Positions 11,910 through 23,091 of a stretch of 64,000 nucleotides of DNA are shown piece by piece. Position 1 is the first letter of the stretch. Every line of letters begins with the position of its first letter. The position numbers and the translations under genes were made by a program. This DNA is from Linnemannia schmuckeri (lineage: Eukaryota > Mortierellomycota > Mortierellomycetes > Mortierellales > Mortierellaceae): contig JANATG010000002.1 of NCBI GenBank assembly GCA_029449235.1, forward strand, positions 1,302,001 through 1,366,000, written 5' to 3'. Below the pieces are notes generated by a model, which saw nothing but the letters and a program-made list of their open reading frames with translations, did not search any database and was not told the DNA's origin.

Positions 11910-12643
11910 TTACAGGCGTCCTTGCTCCTTAAGCTGCTTCTTTTCTTCTTCGCTTAGTGACCAAAAGTCGTCAACCTTCCGGCGGTAATATCTCCTGAGC
12001 TGTGTAGTTTGACGACAAAAACCAAAAAGGATACGAAAGATGTCAGCTTTTTGGTCCGTAAGGATTGTTCAGACGTAAAACGGGTAAAAAGTTCAGGCGG
12101 TAAAGAGTGGAGTAGATGGCGTACCGGCGAGAAGCAAGTTTCCCTGTCGCCAAAGTCGGCATACAATGTGAAGTATCCAGCTGTGCCTAAGTAATCACAT
12201 AGATAAAAATACGATGATCCTGCCGGTTAGTTTTCTTTTGATAGTTAGGATCAGTCTCTTGTCCCTGTCTCCAGGGTGTCCGTCCATCCCTGATTTCGCC
12301 GACAGTGTCTCTCGCTGTTCGTTCCTGATTCTTGTTTATCATTGCTACCTCCACAGCCAATTGGCAATGCAAACAAATCCACGATAGGATGTCCCAATGG
12401 CCCGGCGTGTTTGTTGGTTGCTTTTGACAGCGTGCTTTTTTCGTCGCATATGTATAGGTGTGTATGTGCTTTTTTACCAATGGCAAGGACGACGGTGGCA
12501 AGATGGAGTTTTCGAAGACCAGGGCGAATAATAAGGGCTTCTGGGGCAAGATTCCTGCGTTTGTATTTCTCTTCAAGGAAGCGTCTCCGTTCTTCTGAGA
12601 CGGGTGTGTATTCGTTCCTGGGGCTCTGGTTTGGGTTGTCCAT
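11910..12643 (-). CDS. 105-aa single-pass membrane protein
   Basis: Three exons: 12478-12643, 12125-12186 and 11910-11999, with introns 12187-12477 and 12000-12124; phases 1 and 0 agree and the frame closes with TAA. The protein starts MDNPNQSPRNEY, has a charged segment (EERRRFLEEKYKRR), one hydrophobic segment across the exon 1/2 junction (LATVVLAIG plus TAGYFTLYADF) and a charged C-terminus (LRRYYRRKVDDFWSLSEEEK). Size, one central membrane segment and charged flanks are typical of small mitochondrial inner-membrane or ER proteins, but I do not recognise the family. It is divergently placed against NOC3, 376 bases apart. The coding call rests on clean splicing of three short exons. Confidence 0.65.
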
Positions 12644-13019
12644 GATGCTGTCGCTTTTGCTGTCCTAGTGTGATGATGGGGCAAAAGGGGTAGCTGTGAG
12701 TTCGAAGTGAACACATAAAAGTCCGAGGGGGGTTTGGTCGAGAAATGCGGGCTGGACAGTCACGCCAAAAGTGTTTGGAATAAGAATAAGCCACTAGCTT
12801 TTTTCTTTTTTTTTGTTGCTCAAAAGCATAGAGCTTCCAGGAGAGAGAAGAACCTTGAACCAGCGACAACCATCTCTGTAGCCCCATTGCACTCCATCTC
12901 CTCTCACTTTCTCTTTCTCTCGCCAACATACTCCTTTGAGCTTGTCGTCTCGTTCCTACTCTCACCATCACATAAACTCCTACACTCCCACCTTCCCCCT
13001 CACACACTAATATCATATC
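12644..13019. promoter_or_regulatory. Divergent promoter between the small membrane protein and NOC3
   Basis: 376 bases. The NOC3-proximal half (about 12880-13019) is C/T-rich on the plus strand, the same leader composition seen before other starts in this window. Confidence 0.6.
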
Positions 13020-16000
13020 ATGCCTCCAAAGAAAGGCGGCAAGCCCGCCCCCGTAAAGAAGAATGCGCCCAAGAAAAAGGTACCAACCCCTTTTCAACCC
13101 GCATCAACGCTTCTTCTAAAAACAATACCCTTATTCAACCTTCCATACTCACAACTCTCCTCCTTTTCCCTTGATACGGACCGATATAACATTAGCCCAC
13201 TGGAAACAAGAAGGAGAACAAGGGCGAGAAGCAGATCAAGGTCCCCAAGATTGTGGTCCCCAACTTTGAGGTCTCGGAGGATGTCGAGATTGACGAAGAG
13301 GATATCGAGTTCTTCAAGGAAAACAGTCAGCTCTCTGGATTCTTGAGCAAGATGGATACCGTCAAGCTCGCCAAGTAATATATTCGTTCAATTTCTATTC
13401 GTTCAAGATGCTCAAGGCACCGTTCTCCAGCAACAATGTAGAAATCTAACAATTAGAACCTTGTATGGAATAGGAATGAGATCATCAAGGCTAAGAAGAA
13501 GACGACGATGGGCGCACTGAAGAAGGGACCCGTGGAACAGACTGCCGACGATGTTGCTTCGGAATCAGATAACTCAGGAGACGACAGTGACGACAGTGAT
13601 CTGGAGGGCATGGAGATCGACATGGACAGCGACGACGAGCCCTTGTCTGAAGAAGACTTTTCAGATATGGAGGCTGGTCATTATGAGACCATGAGAGGAG
13701 CAGGAGCCGATAGTGAAAGCGAGGACGAGCGGATAGTCGACTCGGACGAGGAGCAGGATTACGAACAGGCACCTCGTAAGGCCGAGGGCTGGTCTGAGAA
13801 GGGAAGCACACGTTTGCCTATCAAGTTGGCGGATGGTCGGATCAAGGAGGTCGAGGATAACCGAGTTCGTCCCAGTGAGAAGAAGGATGATGACAGTGAG
13901 GAAGAGGATGAGGTTGCTGATAGCGATTTTGCAGAGGAAGAGGATGATCAGGAGGAGGTTACAGTGTTTGAGGACGAGGAAGAAGTGAAGCCTGCCAAGA
14001 AACTTCCCAAGAAGGTTGTTCTTGCCCAGAAGAAGGAGGAGATGGCCACCATTGCTCAGACCATCATCGCCGATCCTGAAGCCAATGTATGTATTTTTCT
14101 TCAACTTCTCGGCTTTTTATGTTCATGCGGGGCATGTATCTCATGAATATAGACGACTAACCTATTTTGACTTTTTCCTTTCATAGGTCGGACAACTGAA
14201 GAAGCTGAGGGCGATGGCACAGGACCCTAGCGATGTGATCAAGAAGTTGGCGTTGCTGACACAGTTGGCGGTTTACAAGGATATTTTGCCCGGATACAGG
14301 ATTCGTCCCTTGTCAGAGAAGGAGCAGAGCGTCACAGTTTCAAAGGAGGTCGCCAAGTTGCGTGACTACGAACAGTCATTACTTCTCAACTACCAGCACT
14401 ATCTTCAGTCACTCGAGAAGGTTCTTGCTCAGGACAAGTCTGGAAAGGAGGAAGAGGAGGCCGAGGCAGCTGCCAGCAAGGGAGCCACCGCTTCATTGAC
14501 AGCGCCTGTTGCCGCCGCTGCTGGAGGCGATGATGCCGCGACCAAGAAGGCAAAGGCAGATATGGCTACCGTCGCGATTCACTGTATGTGCAACCTGTTG
14601 ACTAGCGTCACCCACTTCAACTTCCGTCTCAACTTGATGACGGCCTTGATCGCCAGGATGAGTCGTCGTTACTGGAGCGAGCTCTCAGAGACCTGCAGCA
14701 AGGCATTGAAGGAAGTCTTCACTGAGGACGAGGCAGGAGAGGTGTCACTGGATGCTGTCAAGTTGATTACCAAGATGATCAAGTCCAAGTCGTACCTGGT
14801 CCACCCCAACGTCATCAGTGCCTTTTTGTCATTGCGTCTCAAGGAGGAGCTCCCCACACGAGCCAGCGGCGATGAGGACAACAACCCTAGGAAGAGAAAG
14901 AAGAAGGAGAAGGTCCACATCAGCAAGAAGAACCGCAAGCTGCTCAAGGCCAAGAAGGAGGTCGAGGTTGAGATGAAGGAGGCCGAGGCTGTGGTGGACA
15001 AGGAGGAGAAGATGAGAATGCAGACCGAGACTCTGAAATTGGTCTTTATCACCTATTTCCGTATTCTTAAGCATGCTCCCGGATCCCCACTCTTGCCCGC
15101 CGTCCTTGAGGGTCTTGCCAAGTATGTTCTTTTTCTTGATTTGTTATTTGTTGATGTTGTTTTCGTGTGACATGATTTTGGGGTGGTAGAATCATTACTA
15201 ACGCACTTTTCCTTTCTCCATTGATTCCACTTAATAGATTCGCACATTTGATTAACGTCGACTTTTTCACAGACTTGTTGGAGGTGCTGAAGAAGATTAT
15301 GGTCGGAGGAGCAGATGCCCACCAGTTTGACAACTTTACACCCGCCAACCGCCGGACACAGTTGCTCTGCATCGTCACAGCATTCCAGTTACTTCAGGGA
15401 CAAGGAGAGGCGTTGAACATTGACCTGAAGGCGTTCTACAACGAGTTTTATACCTCGCTCCTGACGGTGGCGATGAACCCCGATATCGAGGGCAACATCT
15501 TTGAGGCAGCCGACGCAGCGGCCAAAGAGAAGGAGAGACAGAAGTTGGCGGCCAAGTCACAGTGGAAGGGCAAGAACGCCAAGAAGATCTCGGGAGAGGA
15601 GGAAGTGTTGGTAGTATTGGGTAGCGACCGGGAGTTGATTCTGAAGGGGTTCGAGCTGCTGTTCTTTTCGACAAAGGGCAAGATTCCCGTGATCCGTGCG
15701 GCGTCGTTCCTGAAAAGGATTGCAGTGGCTTCATTACAGTTCCCCAACAAGTCGATGAAGGATTTTTTGGTGATTATGAAGAAGTTGGTTCAGAAGCAGC
15801 CCCAGTTGGATCAGTTGTTGACGGGTACGGATGAGGATCGGGCAGGAAATGGTGTTTATCACCCAGCGTTGAATGATCCTGAGCTTTGCAATCCTATGGC
15901 TGCCAGTCTCTGGGAATTTGAGCTCATGAAGGTACAGTGTCCTTTGTCTTTTTCGATATCAAAGTTGATGGATCAGATCGGGAAGCTGCTGTATTGGAGG

Positions 16001-16177
16001 AACCTATGAGAAAAAAAGTAGGCTAACGAACGCGTTATTCCTTCATTTTATTGTACATTTACGCTTTGACCTTTTTAGTCGCATTTCGACCCCAAGGTTC
16101 GCCAGATGGCTCGGGAGCTCGCTGCATTCACGCCTAGCGCTGGTATGCGCACACACGATCGGACGATCAACCATTAA
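13020..16177 (+). CDS. NOC3: Nucleolar complex protein 3 (60S ribosome biogenesis)
   Basis: NOC3 pairs with NOC2 to move pre-60S particles from nucleolus to nucleoplasm, and in yeast also takes part in replication initiation. Six exons: 13020-13079, 13196-13374, 13474-14086, 14187-15121, 15238-15931, 16079-16177; phases agree, 859 aa. A Lys-rich N-terminus is followed by a long Asp/Glu-rich segment (about residues 95-260). The NOC3 signature begins near residue 285: VGQLKKLRAMAQDP, IKKLALLTQLAVYKDILPGY, RIRPLSEKE, KLRDYEQSLLLNYQ. A Lys-rich insert (RKRKKKEKVHISKKNRK) follows, then the C-terminal CBF/Mak21-like region ending HFDPKVRQMARELAAF. The 3' end is uncertain: I read through a possible donor after SAG to a nearby TAA, which makes the tail much shorter than in animal NOC3L. 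Confidence 0.88.
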
Positions 16178-16767
16178 GACCATTGTAATGTTTTTTTTTT
16201 TTTTTTTTTTTTTTTTCATTGAAAACAGCACAACACTACCACTACTCTACATTTATCATGGCATATCCTTTCCGATCCTTTTTTCTTTCAGCATTCACTT
16301 TTTTACCAATCCATTAGAAAAGAACATAAAGACCAGTTTTTTTAGAACACATCACGTGGAAGAAAGTGCCGTTGGGACTCGATCGGAGTTGCTCCTGGCT
16401 GGATGACTGGGAATGTTGGCCAGAATGTGCAATCGACAGTGAGCCAGGGCTAAATTTTTTTAGGGAAGGGGAAAAAAAACTTCTGAAGTGGTATTTACGC
16501 TTTACGCCCATTGTTGGAGCAGGCCTCGACCATTCATTCCATCTCCACACCACTCTCATCTGCAACAAACATAACAGACAACTAGGCTCATTCCTCTCGC
16601 CTTTTTACTTTCCTCCTTTTCTTCGACTTCTCCCCGCTCTTCCACTCTCCACTCTCCCTTCTTTTCGTCAACTTAAAAGATCACAAGTCCTCATTCATTC
16701 ACAAAAAATCAACAGCAAAACCTCTAAAACTCATTCTCGCCGCTTTGCTTTCACTCTTCCCCTCGCG
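16178..16767. promoter_or_regulatory. Intergenic: NOC3 3' end and bZIP gene leader
   Basis: Contains an approximately 24-base poly(T) run (about 16192-16216) and a C/T-rich leader (16570-16767) before the bZIP start. The bZIP reading frame stays open upstream to 16366, but those codons look like leader, not protein. Confidence 0.55.
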
Positions 16768-18687
16768 ATGAGCTCCTACCAGTCGACTTCCTCGGAGGCT
16801 GACGAGTCCAAACTCAAGACAACTCCCACCACCAATAAACGGGCACGGTCGTCCAGTCAAGGAGGCCAATCCAGTCAAGACGAGCATCTACCCACCGCCA
16901 AGAAACCCTCTACCTCCACCTCCACATCCTCCACTACAACCACCACTACGACTACTACGACTTCGTCCTCCAGTCAACCTGCAGGAACAGGAGCAGGGTC
17001 AGAAGGAGTATCACCAGCAGTAAACCTCCGCAAAGAACAAAACCGAGCCGCACAACGAGCCTTCCGGGACCGGAAAGAGCGCCACCTTCAACAACTCGAG
17101 AACTTGATCCAGGACCTTAAGGATCAACAGTTTCTCCTGACAACCCGGTTCCAACGAGAGATTCAACAGCTCAAGATTCAGAATCAGGTTGTGATCCAGG
17201 AGAACCAGTATTTGAAGGAGGTTGTATTTGCGTTCGAGTCGGCGTTGAATTACCGAGGGGATATGGAGGTGTTGCAGGATGTGAAGCAAGGGCTGTATCG
17301 GCGGTATGTTGGGAAGCAGGTCCAACAGCTGCAGCGAGGTGGAAGTGGAGGAACAGCCACAATTGAGCCACAGGAGCAACAACAGCAGCAACAGCAACAG
17401 CCACCGCCACCATTGCCACCAGTGCCGGCGTCACCTTCGCCTTCCTTGGCGTCTTCGAAGGCTTCATTATCTCCAGCCCTGCAAACTGTCACAACCGCTG
17501 CCAGTACTATTCATAGCTCCTCGACCACAGCCTCAGCAATACCATCATTCAGCGATAACAACAACTTGGAGAATCAACTTGAATTTTTCTTGGCACAGGT
17601 TCCTCAACAGCTGCAGCAACAGGAAGAAATGTTGGCAGCAGCAGGAGCAGGGGCAGGAGATTCTTCCTCGAGAGGAAGCATCAGCTCTCCTCCACATCGG
17701 GTTCCGTCTGCATCAGGATCCCCACCAGTACCAAATGTCTCCAATCCCTCAGAAACTGCAGCAACAGAATCAGGAACAACAACAACACCATATTCCATCA
17801 ACCGAGAGATCCTGTACAGGGCACCAGCGTCTCTCCACATCTCAGAACTCAACAGCACAGGCGAAGATGTGTCACCACAGATCACGATTGGGGGAGGTCT
17901 TCTCGCAGCAGCGACAACACCACTCTCCGGAGGAGGAATTGTACCTCTGTCACCGTTTTTCCCTGCAGGAACACCCTTGCCCAAGGTCACCGATTATACT
18001 AAGCATCCTACTGTCTTCGATGAGCTCCAGTCGTCGCTCTTCCCGCCTGGAACCCTTCAGTCGCTGGTCAGCGCCAATATGGCCTCACCGCAGGATGTTG
18101 TCAACGATACCCAGTTGTTTGATCAGTTGGGCGACAAGGGCGAGGATTCCACGACAGCATCGGAAAGCACGGTCAAGACTACAACTACGACTTCATCAAG
18201 TACGATAACTTCAACGACGAGCAACGGACAGGGAACTAGTTTGAAATTCTCTCCAATAATTACACCACTAGTAACGACATCCTCGAAATCGCCAAGGACG
18301 ACAACGCAGACGCAGTGGACAAGATCGGCGCTGATCCACAGAACCCACCGCCTTCAAAATTCATTCAAGGTCCTCGCAGCAGGGCCCGTCAAGATGGACC
18401 CCAAGATTGACCCTCAGATCTACCAGATCCCGCACGACGCTCGGGTCGATCTCATTCCCTGCCCAAAACTCCGGGCGCAGATGATTCTTCACCAACACAA
18501 GTACAATATTGACGAGGTGTTTCAGTTGTTGATCGACAAGGCGATCTGTCATGGGTCCCCTTTAAATCCAAGGGATTGGGAGTTGCCAGAAGAGTTTTTT
18601 GAGCGGTTTGGGTTCTTGATTGGGGTTGATCTTGAGAACCAGCGGCGGAGAGTCTGGCCACGCCCACTCCCTCCTGACATGGTTTAG
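16768..18687 (+). CDS. AP-1-like bZIP transcription factor with C-terminal DUF3425-type domain
   Basis: Single exon, 639 aa from the ATG at 16768 (MSSYQSTSSEADESK), chosen because the upstream in-frame codons are leader-like. The basic region at about residues 86-108 reads EQNRAAQRAFRDRKERH, the Yap1/Pap1-type DNA-contact motif (N-x-A-A-Q-x-A-F-R). A leucine zipper follows to about residue 150 (LENLIQDLKDQQ and later heptads). After a long Gln/Pro/Ser/Thr-rich middle, the last 100 residues (IPCPKLRAQMILHQ, WELPEEFFERFGFLIG) match the DUF3425 region seen C-terminal to bZIP domains in filamentous fungi. Such factors usually control stress, metal or nutrient responses; the regulon cannot be read from sequence. 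No clear Yap1 C-terminal cysteine-rich redox domain is seen. A likely polyadenylation signal (AATAAA) follows at about 18728. Confidence 0.87.
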   Translation: MSSYQSTSSEADESKLKTTPTTNKRARSSSQGGQSSQDEHLPTAKKPSTSTSTSSTTTTTTTTTTSSSSQPAGTGAGSEGVSPAVNLRKEQNRAAQRAFRDRKERHLQQLENLIQDLKDQQFLLTTRFQREIQQLKIQNQVVIQENQYLKEVVFAFESALNYRGDMEVLQDVKQGLYRRYVGKQVQQLQRGGSGGTATIEPQEQQQQQQQQPPPPLPPVPASPSPSLASSKASLSPALQTVTTAASTIHSSSTTASAIPSFSDNNNLENQLEFFLAQVPQQLQQQEEMLAAAGAGAGDSSSRGSISSPPHRVPSASGSPPVPNVSNPSETAATESGTTTTPYSINREILYRAPASLHISELNSTGEDVSPQITIGGGLLAAATTPLSGGGIVPLSPFFPAGTPLPKVTDYTKHPTVFDELQSSLFPPGTLQSLVSANMASPQDVVNDTQLFDQLGDKGEDSTTASESTVKTTTTTSSSTITSTTSNGQGTSLKFSPIITPLVTTSSKSPRTTTQTQWTRSALIHRTHRLQNSFKVLAAGPVKMDPKIDPQIYQIPHDARVDLIPCPKLRAQMILHQHKYNIDEVFQLLIDKAICHGSPLNPRDWELPEEFFERFGFLIGVDLENQRRRVWPRPLPPDMV

Positions 18688-19767
18688 AGCCAGGGAGTGG
18701 CAACAGCTTTGATACCTATCCAGTTTGAATAAAATTATGAAATAGAAACAAGAGATATGTAGTGAATGGTGTAAGTATCGCTGGTTCTACGAAAAAAGGA
18801 TAGTTGCTGAGAGCTATGCAAGTGGGCGTCTAGGATAGAAGACAGAAGCAAGCGGTTTACCAGGAAGACAACAGCGAACTTTTCTTCACCTATCGTCATT
18901 GGTAAAATATGTAAACCCTATTCTGGAGAGTCAACTTATGTCACCTACCCAGACCAGTTTGCCGTTTGCACCACAAGACGCAAAAAGCGGGGTCAGAATG
19001 GTTTTCCTTAGCTTTTTTAGCGCACAAATGCCCCTCGGATGGATGAATTGAATTTTTTTTCCCACGACATCTGCAATAAGGTAGGGTTCGATTCGGACAG
19101 TTTTTTTTATTTTATTTTTTTGTGCAAGGAGAGCGCAGTCTCTCTGTCCCACAGACACAGATACAGGCATGGACACAATTTTTCGTTGTTGATCATCAAT
19201 TAGAGAAATCCAAGTGCTGGCTGCCCAGGCACAAGTTGAACCGGACGAGTAAAAGGAGATGCGATAGAAAGAAGGGACCTTGACTCGGTCGACATCATCG
19301 TTTTTTACGCAAACAAACAACAACAGTAGCAACAACACCGGGCCGAGGCACAAAGGCAAGAGCAAACCGTTGAAAGAACGAGCAAAGGTCTCCTTTCAGA
19401 CATAAATAGTCAGCGACAAAGAAGCCAGTTCTCCTTTTTTCTTTTCTTCTTTCTTTTCTACAAACCAACAACTACTCCTTTCCTTTTCCTTTTCCTTTTC
19501 CTTTTCCTCTTCAACTTCACTCGTCACACTCCACACTCTCCACTCCCCACTTCATCTTTCGTCTACATACCATCTTCTTGTACCATTCATTCCCCTCTCA
19601 CGCCCCCCTATCGCATCCATATATCACATCTGCTACTTTCTATTCACTTTATCACAACGTCCTAAGCAGAAACCAGTACTACCAACCGACTACCTTTCCT
19701 ACACGTTCTATCCTACTTACTACTACACCCTGCTACACCTTGTTAACAACCAGTTCTTCAAACAGCG
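18688..19767. promoter_or_regulatory. Intergenic: bZIP 3' flank and carbonic anhydrase promoter and leader
   Basis: 1.08 kb. The right part (19430-19767) is strongly C/T-rich and includes a (TTTTCC)n microsatellite at about 19473-19510. A 144-codon minus-strand frame at 18931-19365 has no protein features beyond a chance hydrophobic start. Confidence 0.55.
19473..19510 (+). repeat. (TTTTCC)n microsatellite in the carbonic anhydrase leader
   Basis: About five tandem copies of the six-base unit TTTTCC lie directly upstream of the carbonic anhydrase gene, in its pyrimidine-rich leader. Confidence 0.85.
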
Positions 19768-21747
19768 ATGCTGATCCTCCATACACGGTCATCTCTCCTC
19801 ACTCGGCTGCCCCAGTCTGCTATGACAGCGGCAGTCAAGCCGAGCACCCTCATCAGCAAGTCATCTCCTCATATGCTGATCCCTTCTCGCCACCTGGCCC
19901 ATCTTAAACCTAGACTGTCTTCTTCCACTGTCTCTGATCCCGCCCGCCAGTCATTGTCTTCTTTTTCCACCTCTTCTATTTCTTCCTCCACTTCTCTTTC
20001 TTCTCATTCCTTCCCTTCCCTCCCTTCTTCCTCATTCCGACCAAACTACATCCAAACTCGATCAAAAATGACTTCAGGCCCCTCCTCTTCCTCGCCTGTC
20101 CCCGTCCCTCCCAAAAAGACCGCCACAGCCACTACTGGGGCCCAACCTCCTCTCTCAGTCTCAGCCCCTCTTCAGAATACTTCCGCCGCTGCTTCTGCTG
20201 AACCCTCGGTCTTGACCTCGTCTTCGCCTGCCTATTCGCGTGCCCATCCTTTCCTCCGCAAGTTCCAGACCACTGTCCAAAAGGCCGTTGCCCAAGCACA
20301 GCAGCAGAACCAATCTGTCCTCTCATCCGCCTTTTCTACGTCCGCTACTTCATCCTCTTCTAACGATAACAACGACAACGCTCCCAACCAGTATGGAGGC
20401 AAGTCGGTCGATGAAAAGATTGCTGCTGTCTCGAGCGGTCGTCCTCCCGTGAACCGTAAGAGCCCTACGCTTGCAGCTGCCAAGGCCACTGATGCGATCA
20501 TCCAGAAGCGTCTTGGACAGGCTCACCATGACGGCCACGATCGCCACGGCCATATTCCTGCGCTTGACGAGAATGTATACTCTGACGAGACGTTCCAAAA
20601 GTCTGCAGCGCATCAAGGTTGTGGATGCTCTCACCACGGGGCAGGATCAGATCATGATAGTGACGATGATGCTCGTGTTGAGCCCTCAAACTTCCCCCCA
20701 ATCTCGGAGGAGGCCCGCGAGTTCTCTGAGCGTCTGTTGGGCCAGAACAAGGCTTGGGCCCGCAAGACTGAACAGGATCGGCCCGGTTTTTTTGCCAAGT
20801 TGGAGTTGCAGCAGAAGCCTCAAGTCCTCTGGATCGGTAAGTTTTTTTTATTGTTGTGTAATTGATTATCTGATGGTATCATTTTTGGGTGCTTGTTGGG
20901 AGTTGATATTCTCGACAGATTGACCTGATTGTTGGATAGCATGGGAACAAGAAAGAAGAAGGAGGATAGTGGAGAGATCGATGGTGTCATTTGTGCTATC
21001 CATCGGCACCTATGCGCACTAGAGTGACAAAGAATGACAAAGTGAAGATAGAAGCGAGAGTACAAAAAGTTGTTTGTCATTGTGGCTGCTTGGGTTCACC
21101 TCCGACTCTGTCACCCCCAACAATCTTTTTTTTTTCTTGCGAATCCCTAAATGAATGAGCGTCCGAACGACATTTAATTGACGATTCTATTTTTCTTCTT
21201 TTTAATCTAAACAGGCTGCTCGGATTCGCGTGTGCCTGCAAACCAGATCGTCAACCTGGATCCCGGCGAGATTTTCGTCCACCGCAATATCGCCAACGTG
21301 GTCACCCACACCGACATGAACCTTCTCTCCGTCCTCGAGTACGCCGTCGATGTCCTCAAGGTCCGTCACGTCATCGTCTGCGGACACTATGGCTGTGGAG
21401 GTGTTGCTGCCTCGTTAACTCAGAAGCAGTTTGGAGTGATCGACAACTGGCTGAGAAACATCAAAGACCTGTACACAATCCACCGCAAGAAGTTCGATAC
21501 CCTCCCCCACGGAGGCAAAGAGCAGCAGGATCTGTTGACGGAATTGAATGTGATCCAGTCCGCATTGAATGTGTGCCATACCAGTATTATCCAGAAGGCT
21601 TGGTCGAGGGGTGAGAAGTTGAGTGTTCATGGATGGTGCTACCGGTTGAGCGATGGTGTTATTCGGAATCTGGGATTGTGCATCGAGGGTCCTGGTAATG
21701 TTGAGGAGGTTTACCATGTCATGGATGAAGTCAAGTCTGGCCGTTAA
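19768..21747 (+). CDS. Beta-carbonic anhydrase with long N-terminal and His-rich extension
   Basis: Interconverts CO2 and bicarbonate with a Cys-bound zinc; in fungi it supplies bicarbonate for carboxylases and CO2 sensing. Exons 19768-20836 and 21215-21747 are joined in phase 1, giving 533 aa. The catalytic motifs are intact: CSDSR (Cys358, Asp360, Arg362) and HYGCGG (His414, Cys417), with HRNIANVV between. The intron falls right before Cys358. The enzyme domain covers about 310-533, so the N-terminal 300 residues are extra: residues 1-100 are Ser/Arg-rich and look like a mitochondrial presequence, a second in-frame ATG (codon 101, base 20068) could give a cytosolic form, and residues 250-302 are His/Asp/Cys-rich (HHDGHDRHGH, then HQGCGCSHH). 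An AATAAA lies at about 21808. Family assignment is secure; targeting and metal binding are inference. Confidence 0.92.
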
Positions 21748-22917
21748 GTCCACTTCTAGTTTGTCATTCTTTTCTTTCTTTTTTTTGTTTTTTTTCATGT
21801 ACAGCAACAATAAAAACATATATCACCATCAAAGATAAAGTCCTGTATGCTGTGTCCAAACTGAACTGCTAGTTGACCCACTTGTCTGTGCACCCCACCA
21901 TTCCTTTGTATTGCATACCCTGCAAGGTGTCCGTTGTCCCATTGTTTCTTGGGTGACAAAAAGGGTCTAGTGTATAGTACATACTCACATTTGAGTGCAC
22001 ACGATCCATCGAGATACAACTGACTCTTCCCCTCCCCCAAAACACTGCGTTTGTTGAGATCGTCGTTCATATTCTGTTTCGTTCTGGTTTCAAACCTAAG
22101 GGTTCAGAAACTGTTTCTCTCCTCTCGTCAACATCTCTCAAAAAGAAAAAACCGGAAGCGACAAGGAGTCGACGAGGATGAGGAAAAGAAGTTGTTTCAC
22201 ATTAGTAGAAAGACAAAAGGGCACTAACTCACCAATCGCCACGCGCGTAAACGCCCTTTTTTTTTTCTCCGTAATAAGAGCGTATCCTTGCATCTGATTT
22301 CTCAGACCTCCTTCCCTTGCCGCCCCTTTTCTATTTTTTTTGTCTCCTTGAAGGAAAGAGTGATGAGCATAACATTATCATTGCTCATGGTCACTAATCT
22401 CACACGGACTTTGGTTGACTATGCTAGTGCTGGTTTCTGGAAAGTATATATATATGTCACTAATAGGACAATCTTTTTACATGAGGACAAGGGACACGGT
22501 GTGCTGCTATGTTGTTGTAGTGTTGGCGGAGGTAAAGGGGACTATAATGCTCTTACTCATCGAGTTTCCCTGGCAGACACTCCTGGAGCACCTCCTTGCC
22601 CCTTGTCCACAATGACCTAGTTTTCATCCATCTGCCTGTCATCCAATTGAATATTACAGAGTGTGGTACCCACAATACTCGTTCGTGGAGAGTGTATTGT
22701 GTTCTATTGTCCCTTGTTGTACGGATGTCTCCGTGGCACTAACATCTCATCCCTTGTCATACTCGGCAACAACGTGGTAGCTACTCTCGCTTCTGGTTTT
22801 TACGATTGGTTTTCTGCCTCCTTCCAATTCTTCACTCTCACCTTTCTCTTTATCTCTCTCATTGTTGTATGTTGTCGTTTTTGCACATCTTTCCTCCCTT
22901 TCTTGTCTTCTGTATTC

Positions 22918-22958
<41 letters not shown>

Positions 22959-23091
22959 ATTTGCTGTCGTGTACTTCTCAGCACCTTTTCCCCGATCCTA
23001 CGACAAGATCAAAACCTTCAAAAAGCAAGGTTTACACGTTACCTATCTCATCCCCGTGTACTCATATTACACTTTCATCTCTACTACAACC
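21748..23091. other. Intergenic: 3' flank, then promoter and leader of the next gene
   Basis: 1.34 kb with no supported gene. Bases 22800-23091 are T/C-rich and include an unbroken poly(T) run of about 34 bases (22922-22955). The frame of the next gene is open upstream to 22663, but that part encodes leader-like hydrophobic sequence across the poly(T) tract. Confidence 0.55.
22922..22955 (+). repeat. Poly(T) tract of about 34 bases
   Basis: Mononucleotide run in the leader or promoter of the two-TM protein gene, within a larger T/C-rich stretch. Length in the assembly may be inexact. Confidence 0.9.

Noticed and set aside
19078..19100. B-box-like sequence GGTTCGATTCG suggesting a tRNA
   Set aside because: The flanking bases do not form a T-arm stem and there is no A box or acceptor stem at the right distance.
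18931..19365. 144-codon minus-strand ORF with a hydrophobic, signal-like start
   Set aside because: It lies in the upstream region of the carbonic anhydrase gene; beyond the first 20 residues it has no protein-like features, no splice or leader context and no recognised similarity.
22663..23091. N-terminal extension of the two-TM protein through the poly(T) tract
   Set aside because: It would require translating about 11 consecutive Phe codons from poly(T); the ATG at 23092 has a strong ACCATGG context and follows a leader-like region.
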